Shown piece after piece: positions 1 through 4,401 of a stretch of DNA of 5,836 nucleotides. The position numbers and the translations under genes are program-made. This stretch comes from Caulobacteraceae bacterium. GTDB lineage: Bacteria; Pseudomonadota; Alphaproteobacteria; Caulobacterales; Caulobacteraceae. The DNA lies in assembly GCA_013815405.1 (NCBI GenBank), contig JACDGF010000155.1, forward strand, positions 1 to 5,836. The letters run 5' to 3'. The first letter of the stretch is position 1. Each line of letters starts with the position of its first letter. The notes beneath the pieces were generated by a model that worked only from the letters and a program-made list of their open reading frames with translations, was not told where the DNA came from and ran no database searches.

Positions 1-99
1 CTCCGCGGGAGGCGCGACGGGGGCGGCCCGGGCGGCGGCGCCCGATCCGGCCAGGGCGGTGGTGGCGGCCGAAGCGGCCAGGAAGGTGCGTCGGTGCAA
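1..99 (-). CDS. N-terminus of an exported protein with a twin-arginine signal (partial)
   Basis: Only the first 33 codons are in the window; the gene continues past the left edge, so its function cannot be told. Read on the minus strand from a TTG at 99-97, it begins M(TTG)-H-R-R-T-F-L, followed by an Ala-rich hydrophobic stretch and then AARAAP. This has the layout of a Tat signal peptide: an RR pair, a hydrophobic core, and an A-x-A type cleavage zone at about residues 22-26. The protein is therefore probably exported folded to the periplasm. The TTG start is favoured because a GGAG Shine-Dalgarno match lies 7 nt upstream on the minus strand and the signal begins directly at it. No ATG or GTG lies close upstream in frame. 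The gene is divergent from murI. Confidence 0.7.
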   Translation of the reverse strand, partial: MHRRTFLAASAATTALAGSGAAARAAPVAPPAE

Positions 100-242
100 G
101 ACGGAGCTCCGTTCGAATGAAATCCTACCAAGACCCCTAGACCGAATCGCCCGGCGCGTCATGTGACAGGCCGGTAATGTGGACGATCCCCTCACCCTTG
201 CCGCACATGGACGGGCGCGGGCGGGGCGGCTAAAGGGCGGCG
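100..242. promoter_or_regulatory. Divergent intergenic region between the Tat-signal gene and murI
   Basis: This 143-bp gap separates two divergent genes, so it should carry a promoter for each. I could not pick convincing -35/-10 pairs. It holds one GANTC site (gaatc at 145-149), the CcrM methylation target in Caulobacter-like bacteria; a single site is weak evidence of cell-cycle control. The murI ribosome site is an AGGG at 234-237, 5 nt before the ATG. Confidence 0.4.
107..110 (-). promoter_or_regulatory. Ribosome binding site supporting the TTG start
   Basis: GGAG on the minus strand, 7 nt before the TTG at 99-97. It is the main reason for accepting a rare start codon for the Tat-signal gene. 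Confidence 0.55.
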
Positions 243-1094
243 ATGTCGATAGGGGTGTTCGATTCCGGGATCGGGGGCCTCAGCGTCCACCACGCCCTGG
301 TCCGGCGCATACCTGGCGCCGACTTCGTCTATCTGGCCGACCAGGCCAACACCCCCTACGGCGGGCGCCGCGGCGAGGAGATCGTCGCGCTGACTCGCGC
401 CGGCTGCGAGCGCCTGTTCGAGGGCGGCTGCGACCTGGTCGTCCTGGCCTGCAACACCGCCGCCGCCGTGGCCCTGAGGCGCCTGCAGCAGACCTGGCTG
501 CCGGCCTATCGCCGGGAGCTGGGACGAGCGGTCAATGTGCTGGGGATCATCGTCCCCACCATCGAGGCGGCCACCGGCCTTCCCTGGACGCACGAAGCGC
601 GGGATCGCGGCGAAAAGATCGAACATCTGGACGTGCTCGGCATCTTCTCCACCCCCGCCACCGCGGCCAGCCGGGTCTATGAGATCGAGATCGACAAGCG
701 CCGCGGCGACGTGGCGGTGTTTTCCCAAGCCTGCGGAACCCTGGCCCGCGACATCGAGGCCGGGGCCGCCGAGGGCGAGCTGCGCGCCGCGGTCGAGGGC
801 CATGTCCGCGCCCTGACCCGCCGCATCGGCCGCCCGCCCGACCGCGCGATCCTGGGGTGCACCCACTATGAGATCATCGCCGACCTCTTTCGCGCCGCCC
901 TGCCGCCGGCCACGCCCCTGGTCCATCAGCCCGACGCGACGGCCGCCGCGATCGAGCGCTATCTGGCGCGCCACCCCGAATACGATCCGGGCGCGGGCGG
1001 GCGCCGGGATTTCCTCACCACCGGCCGCCCCGGCGCCCAGAACGGCCTGATCGAACGCTTCTGGGGCGCGCCGCTCCACTTCGATGCGGCGTGA
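243..1094 (+). CDS. murI: Glutamate racemase
   Basis: Cytoplasmic, cofactor-independent enzyme that interconverts L- and D-glutamate and supplies D-Glu for peptidoglycan stem peptides. The 283-residue protein carries the full family signature. Near the N-terminus is VFDSGIGGLSV (residues 5-15) with Asp7 and Ser8. TPYG follows at 37-40. The first catalytic cysteine is Cys70 in ACNTA, and the second is Cys206 in GCTHYE, with His208 next to it. The length is at the long end of the usual 260-290 range, because of extra residues around 112-155 and a C-terminal tail (RDFLTTG, 255-261). The ATG at 243 is preceded by AGGG at 5 nt, and the conserved N-terminal motif begins directly after it, so the start is secure. 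The stop overlaps a GTG start of the next gene (GTGA, 1091-1094), suggesting translational coupling. Confidence 0.97.
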   Translation: MSIGVFDSGIGGLSVHHALVRRIPGADFVYLADQANTPYGGRRGEEIVALTRAGCERLFEGGCDLVVLACNTAAAVALRRLQQTWLPAYRRELGRAVNVLGIIVPTIEAATGLPWTHEARDRGEKIEHLDVLGIFSTPATAASRVYEIEIDKRRGDVAVFSQACGTLARDIEAGAAEGELRAAVEGHVRALTRRIGRPPDRAILGCTHYEIIADLFRAALPPATPLVHQPDATAAAIERYLARHPEYDPGAGGRRDFLTTGRPGAQNGLIERFWGAPLHFDAA

Positions 1095-1642
1095 AGACGA
1101 AGGACATGGCGATGAACATTTCCGCGTGTTCGGCGATCCTTGCCGGTCTCGCCCTGGCGGCCCCCGCGCGGGCGGCAATCGTGGACGCCCAGCCCGGCGG
1201 CTTCATGGTCGAGCAGGATGTGGCCATCGCCGCCCCCGCCGCCAAGGTGTGGGAGGCCCTCGCCCACGTAGGCGCCTGGTGGGATCCCGCCCGCAGCTAC
1301 TCCCACCAGCCCAAGAACATGTCCATCGACATGAAGCCCGGCGGCCAGTGGCTCGAGACCCTGCCCGGCGGCGGCGTGCTCCACATGACCGTGGTGTTCG
1401 TCAAACCGCGCGAGACGCTGCGCCTCGAAGGGGCGCTGGGCCCCTTGCATGCCTTCGGCGTGGCCGGCCACCTGACCTGGATCCTGAAGGAGAAGAACGG
1501 CGCGACGCAGGTGACCCAGACCTACGATGTCGGCGGCCATGCTCCCGGCGGCCTGGACAAGGCCGCCGGCCTCGTCGACGGCGTCCTGGCCGCGCAGGCC
1601 GCTCGGCTCAAGCGCTATGTGGAAACGGGCAAGCCGGAGTGA
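1091..1642 (+). CDS. Exported SRPBCC (START/Bet v1-like) domain protein
   Basis: Probable secreted or periplasmic protein with one SRPBCC fold, a hydrophobic-pocket domain that binds small lipophilic ligands; the ligand is unknown. Residues 1-28 look like a Sec signal peptide: Lys2 and Lys4, a hydrophobic stretch, then ARA|A as the cleavage site. The mature part opens with the typical first strand and helix of the fold (FMVEQDVAIAAP, then AAKVWEAL, 38-57) and a WW pair at 63-64. It continues with alternating strands (QWLETLPGG, VLHMTVVFV, HLTWILKE, TQVTQTYDV) and a long C-terminal helix at 153-180. The start is uncertain. GTG 1091 overlaps the murI stop and gives the signal peptide its positive charges. 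ATG 1112, 7 nt after an AAGGA (1100-1104), has the better ribosome site and would give 176 residues. The gene is likely co-transcribed with murI, without an obvious functional link. Confidence 0.8.
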   Translation: MKTKDMAMNISACSAILAGLALAAPARAAIVDAQPGGFMVEQDVAIAAPAAKVWEALAHVGAWWDPARSYSHQPKNMSIDMKPGGQWLETLPGGGVLHMTVVFVKPRETLRLEGALGPLHAFGVAGHLTWILKEKNGATQVTQTYDVGGHAPGGLDKAAGLVDGVLAAQAARLKRYVETGKPE

Positions 1643-1647
1643 GGCCA

Positions 1648-1950
1648 ATGAAGAATGATCGTTCCCGCCCGCGCACCCGACCCCTCAATCGGTTCGAAGT
1701 CCGTGGTCGCGAAAAGGACAAGGCGCTCGTCCGCGAAGTGGCGCGACTCCTGGCGGGAGACGGCGAGACGTCAGCGAGCTTCCGAGCGCAAATTGTGCGC
1801 TTCATCGAAGGTGAATGCTCGCCTATTAAGGATAGCCTTCCGGATGTCGCTTCGGGCCGCAAGCCGAGCTTTGCTTCTTTGCTCATGGCCATCCCGGACG
1901 CTATCGATTTGACCCGCGACCCATCGCCCGCCCGCGAGAGCGGACTTTAA
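1648..1950 (+). CDS. Small unrecognised protein, 100 residues, possibly antitoxin-like
   Basis: I do not recognise a family. It has a good ribosome site (GGAG at 1636-1639, 8 nt before the ATG) and starts 5 nt after the preceding stop, so it could be the last gene of the murI transcript. The N-terminus is basic (MKNDRSRPRTRPLNR) and could contact nucleic acid. Residues 22-55 look like two amphipathic helices (DKALVREVARLL and SASFRAQIVRFIEGE). After a polar linker the end reads SFASLLMAIPD, then DLTRDPSPARESGL. An ending of this kind, with LLxxIPD followed by an acidic, Arg-rich tail, resembles C-termini of some small antitoxins. That is only a pattern impression, and no toxin gene follows. 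Codons end in A or T more often than in murI (for example attgtg, cctattaagg), suggesting a different origin from its neighbours. Confidence 0.65.
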   Translation: MKNDRSRPRTRPLNRFEVRGREKDKALVREVARLLAGDGETSASFRAQIVRFIEGECSPIKDSLPDVASGRKPSFASLLMAIPDAIDLTRDPSPARESGL

Positions 1951-1963
1951 GCCGAGTAGTCTT

Positions 1964-1994
1964 CGGAGCGCGGGCTTCCAGCCCATAGGCGCTA
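1964..1994. repeat. Left outer inverted-repeat copy (short form)
   Basis: It begins 13 nt after the stop of the small ORF. Its reverse complement matches the two ends of the right copy at 2268-2335: first TAGCGCCTATGGGCT (one mismatch), then GGAAGCCCGCGCTCCG (exact). It lacks the 37 nt found in the middle of the right copy. The core GCGGGCTTCCAGCCC is of the type that recurs as a dispersed intergenic repeat in GC-rich genomes; that part is general recollection, not something the window shows. Confidence 0.75.
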
Positions 1995-2040
1995 GCGTAG
2001 GCTTTAGAACGACTTATGTCGCTGATTTGCGGGGCATATT

Positions 2041-2221
2041 CCTCCCTCCCCTTTATGGGGAGGGACAGACGGCCCCCGGGTCGCGCGAAGCGCGCGCCCG
2101 AGGACAGGCTCCGCCGTCAGGGTGGGGAAGTGGGGGTCATCCCAAGCAACGCGGAAGCGTCAAACTTCCCCACCCGTCTCGCGCTGCGCGCGAGCCACCC
2201 TCCCCATGAAGGGGAGGGAGG
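2041..2221. repeat. 181-bp palindromic dispersed element with 24-bp terminal inverted repeats
   Basis: The ends 2041-2064 and 2198-2221 are inverted copies with one mismatch in 24 bp (CCTCCCTCCCC, TTY, ATGGGGAGGG). Each end is itself nearly self-complementary (CCCTCCCC...GGGGAGGG). Inside lie a perfect 12-bp inverted repeat (2120-2131 and 2164-2175, GGGTGGGGAAGT), a hairpin with 7-bp arms at 2178-2194 (CTCGCGC-TGC-GCGCGAG), and a smaller one at 2082-2094 (CGCGC-GAA-GCGCG). The whole could fold into a branched structure on either strand. Elements of this look, with cctccccttcatggggaggg ends, are familiar as intergenic repeats in alphaproteobacteria. No transposase is encoded, so it would be a non-autonomous, MITE- or REP-like element. 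The weak reading frames across it are not genes. Confidence 0.8.
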
Positions 2222-2267
2222 AAGAATTATCTCCAAATTCAAATAGATAGTTACGCACGAGTTATCT

Positions 2268-2335
2268 TAGCCCCTATGGGCTTCCAGCCCGCATCCCGCC
2301 CCGCCGGAAGGAGCGGGCTGGAAGCCCGCGCTCCG
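2268..2335. repeat. Right outer inverted-repeat copy (long form) with 15-bp hairpin
   Basis: Contains a perfect 15-bp inverted repeat: GGGCTTCCAGCCCGC at 2278-2292 and its complement at 2314-2328, with a 21-nt loop. It is the longer, inverted partner of 1964-1994. The hairpin lies about 100 bp upstream of the nuclease start codon. No run of T follows it on the + strand, so I do not call it an intrinsic terminator. It would still form a strong stem in any read-through transcript. Confidence 0.75.
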
Positions 2336-2420
2336 GATCGGCGGTTATTCACCTGATTGGGCTGGTCTCGAACTCTCCCCTTTCGTAAACAAGATGTGCG
2401 ACGATGCGACGCCCCGCCGC

Positions 2421-2425
2421 GGAGG
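2421..2425 (+). promoter_or_regulatory. Ribosome binding site fixing the nuclease start
   Basis: GGAGG, 6 nt before the ATG at 2432. It decides between this ATG and the longer reading frame opening at a TTG at 2357, which has no such site. Confidence 0.65.
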
Positions 2426-2431
2426 GCAAGG

Positions 2432-3430
2432 ATGTCAACGGACCAAGGGGAAATGGACGTCGGTCTAGGCGCGCCCCGCCGCAGTATCCAAGAATTTTGG
2501 GTCGATTTCCTTCTCGAAGAGGAGTTTCAAGCTGATCCCGCTTTCGCGTCAGCCTTCGCTGCTGCCTGTGGTGTGGAGTCGGGTCATAGCTGCGTTGAAC
2601 GCGTGTTCCATTCCTATAGCGATAGTCACGGGGAAGCCGATTTAATCGTTCTGCTTAACAGCAAACCTGAAGCCGATCCTTCCCATAAAACAGCTTTACT
2701 GATCGAGAACAAGATCAACGCGGCCTTCCAGCCGGACCAAGCGGCGCGGTATAAACTGAGGGGCGAGAGAGGCGCACAACGCGGCGACTGGACGCACTAT
2801 AAAACTGTCCTGGTGGCGCCGGCCAAATACGTCAAATCGACCCATGGGTTCGAAGCGGTCGTGACGTTCGAGCAATTGGGCGAGTGGATTTGTCGGCACG
2901 ACGAGCCTCGCCGCAAATTCAAGTTGGATCGGCTCCAACGCGCGATCGACAAAAAGAATGCGACGGGGGTTCAAATCCCCGACGCGGCGATGACCGAATT
3001 TCGAAGGTCATACTCCGAGGCGATGGAAGCGTTCAATGAGGCCCACGACACGGGTTTCATCGTGCCGCCGCCTCGCGTTGCGTACTACGACGACAATTGG
3101 CTGGAATGGCGCAGCAAACGCCTGCCGGATAACTGCGGTTTTCGCCATCTGAGTCGCACGGGAATCATCGAGCTCGCATTCAAAAATGTGCCAGTCACGG
3201 ATTTACCTTGGCTTGAACCCCTACTCGCGGATGGAATGGCACTGAGTGCTGTAGGAACTCACGGACAGCACACCGCCATTCGCATCAGAGTGGATCCGAT
3301 CTCCAATTTCGCAGATCTCGGCGCTGCGCACTCGTCGGTTGCCGCCGCTTTGAACCAGGCGAAACGAATGCAGGACTTGGTGGTGGCAAAACTGGCCGAT
3401 GGTGACATCCCAAAACTACCCAAGGCCTGA
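2432..3430 (+). CDS. PD-(D/E)XK nuclease superfamily protein, stand-alone
   Basis: Probable metal-dependent DNA-cleaving enzyme; target and partners are unknown. Numbered from ATG 2432 (332 residues), an N-terminal acidic helix (EFWVDFLLEEEF, 21-32) is followed by the core. Asp70 lies in HGEADLIVLL, Glu92 and Lys94 in LLIENKI, and a QxxxY motif (Gln103, Tyr107) in FQPDQAARY. The order D...ExK...QxxxY is that of PD-(D/E)XK nucleases, with ENKI as in the PDDEXK_4-like group. Strands at 114-120 and 132-136 would complete the fold. Residues 200-332 form a second region that I do not recognise. The start is set by GGAGG at 6 nt. The gene has several TTA leucine codons (at Leu71, Leu89, and in VTDLPW) and many A/T-ending codons, unlike murI or oxyR, which suggests horizontal acquisition. 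A defence or DNA-repair role is possible, but no methylase, helicase or phage gene accompanies it. Confidence 0.78.
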   Translation: MSTDQGEMDVGLGAPRRSIQEFWVDFLLEEEFQADPAFASAFAAACGVESGHSCVERVFHSYSDSHGEADLIVLLNSKPEADPSHKTALLIENKINAAFQPDQAARYKLRGERGAQRGDWTHYKTVLVAPAKYVKSTHGFEAVVTFEQLGEWICRHDEPRRKFKLDRLQRAIDKKNATGVQIPDAAMTEFRRSYSEAMEAFNEAHDTGFIVPPPRVAYYDDNWLEWRSKRLPDNCGFRHLSRTGIIELAFKNVPVTDLPWLEPLLADGMALSAVGTHGQHTAIRIRVDPISNFADLGAAHSSVAAALNQAKRMQDLVVAKLADGDIPKLPKA

Positions 3431-3463
3431 TCGATCCATGTTCCCCGGGCGATCGATCGGCCC

Positions 3464-3469
3464 TATATC
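3464..3469 (+). promoter_or_regulatory. Possible -10 box of a leaderless oxyR promoter
   Basis: TATATC stands alone in GC-rich sequence and ends 5 nt before the oxyR ATG. Transcription from it would begin at or next to the start codon. No Shine-Dalgarno match precedes that ATG. A -35 at 3441-3446 (TTCCCC, 17-nt spacer) is weak. A self-complementary CGATCGATCG (3450-3459) lies between them and could be an operator. Confidence 0.35.
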
Positions 3470-3474
3470 ACCCC

Positions 3475-4401
3475 ATGCTCCCCACCTTGCGCCAGCTCCA
3501 GTACCTCAAGCTCCTGGCCGAGCACGGCTCCTTCAGCCGGGCGGCGGAGGCGGCGCATGTCACGCAGCCGACCTTGTCGGCGGGGGTCCAGGAGCTGGAG
3601 AAGATCCTGGGCGCGGCGATGGTCGACCGCAACCGCTCCGGCGTCATCCTCACCGCCGCCGGGACCGATGCGGTGGCGCGGGCCGGGGCGATCCTCGCCC
3701 AGGCCGAGGATCTGGTGCGCGGGGCCCGGGACAGCGGCCAGCCCCTGGGCGGGCGGTTCCGCCTGGGCGTCATCCCGACCATCGCGCCTTTCCTGCTGCC
3801 CGCGGCGCTGCCGGTGCTGCGCGAACGCTTTCCCAAGCTGAGGCTCTTCCTGCGGGAGGATCTGACCCATCGCCTGATCGCCGATCTCAAGGCCGGGGTG
3901 CTCGACGCCGCGCTGATCGCCCTTCCCTATGACACCGCCGGCCTGGACTGGATCCATGTCGGCGACGACGAGCTGGTCGCCGCCTTCCCCGCCGGCCACC
4001 CGCTCTGCGCGGCGGCCAGGGTCGCGCCCGAGGGCATGGACGGCGAGGACCTGATCCTGCTCGAAGATGGCCACTGCCTGCGCGACCACGTCATGGCCGC
4101 CTGCGGCCTGGGCGCCCGCCAGCACGGGCGCGAGACGAGCTTCGCGGCCAGCTCCCTGGCCACCCTGGCGCAGATGGTCGGCGCGGGGCTCGGCGTCTCA
4201 TTCCTGCCGGCCATGGCGGTGGAGGCGGGCTTGGCGCGGGCGGCGCGGGTGACCGTCCGCCCCCTCGACGCCGACCATGCCAGCCGCCAGATCGCCGTCG
4301 CCTGGCGCGCCGGCTCGACCCGCGCGGCGGAGGGGCGGCTGCTGGCGGAGGCCTTCGCCGCCGCCCAAGGATCGAGCCTCAGTCCATCAGCTTGCGGGTG
4401 A
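3475..4401 (+). CDS. oxyR: LysR-type hydrogen peroxide sensor/regulator OxyR
   Basis: Cytoplasmic transcription factor that senses peroxide through cysteine oxidation and controls antioxidant genes. In this 308-residue protein the LysR winged helix-turn-helix spans about residues 4-62 (LRQLQYLKLLAEHGSF, SRAAEAAHVTQPTLS). A linker helix follows, then the periplasmic-binding-protein-like sensor domain (about 92-300), opening with LGVIPTIAPFLLP. The OxyR-specific feature is LLEDGHCLRDH (195-205) with Cys201, and a second Cys at 210. The nine-residue spacing equals that of Cys199 and Cys208 in Escherichia coli OxyR, so the disulfide switch is intact. The region after it (SSLATLAQMVGAGLGVSFLPAMAV, 226-249; shown here in segments of the family pattern SLxTLxxMV and GxGxxxLPAxAV) also matches. 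The ATG at 3475 starts just before the conserved LRQLQYL. No catalase or alkyl hydroperoxide reductase gene lies next to it in the window. The 3' end overlaps the convergent peptidase gene by 23 bp. Confidence 0.93.
   Translation: MLPTLRQLQYLKLLAEHGSFSRAAEAAHVTQPTLSAGVQELEKILGAAMVDRNRSGVILTAAGTDAVARAGAILAQAEDLVRGARDSGQPLGGRFRLGVIPTIAPFLLPAALPVLRERFPKLRLFLREDLTHRLIADLKAGVLDAALIALPYDTAGLDWIHVGDDELVAAFPAGHPLCAAARVAPEGMDGEDLILLEDGHCLRDHVMAACGLGARQHGRETSFAASSLATLAQMVGAGLGVSFLPAMAVEAGLARAARVTVRPLDADHASRQIAVAWRAGSTRAAEGRLLAEAFAAAQGSSLSPSACG

Larger units (their letters stand above)
1951..2431. other. Gene-free stretch of about 480 bp, mostly repeats
   Basis: Between the small ORF and the nuclease start I find no protein gene. 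The stretch consists of the left outer repeat, a 46-nt spacer (1995-2040), the 181-bp palindromic element, a second 46-nt spacer (2222-2267) that is AT-rich, the right outer repeat, and 96 nt leading to the nuclease ATG (2336-2431). The two spacers have equal length but show no similarity when one is reversed. A promoter for the nuclease gene should lie in the second spacer or the final leader; I could not identify convincing boxes. Confidence 0.7.

Noticed and set aside
192..1178. Minus-strand open frame of 328 codons opposite murI
   Set aside because: It is a shadow of murI, which carries all catalytic motifs on the plus strand.
2016..2246. Reading frame of 76 codons across the palindromic element
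   Set aside because: It is a translation of the dispersed repeat, with no ribosome site. Similar peptides get called wherever such repeats occur.
2278..2328. Hairpin as an intrinsic terminator
   Set aside because: The stem is strong, but no T-run follows on either strand. It is better explained as a dispersed repeat.
2360..2385. A 16-nt identity to a primate Alu segment (2360-2375); on the minus strand a GTTCGAGAC like a tRNA T-loop overlaps it
   Set aside because: Flanking bases diverge from Alu at once, so contamination is unlikely. The T-loop-like word has no matching stem and no tRNA body around it. Both are coincidences.
2357..2431. N-terminal extension of the nuclease from a TTG
   Set aside because: It has no ribosome site, whereas ATG 2432 has GGAGG at 6 nt. 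The extra residues match no part of the fold.
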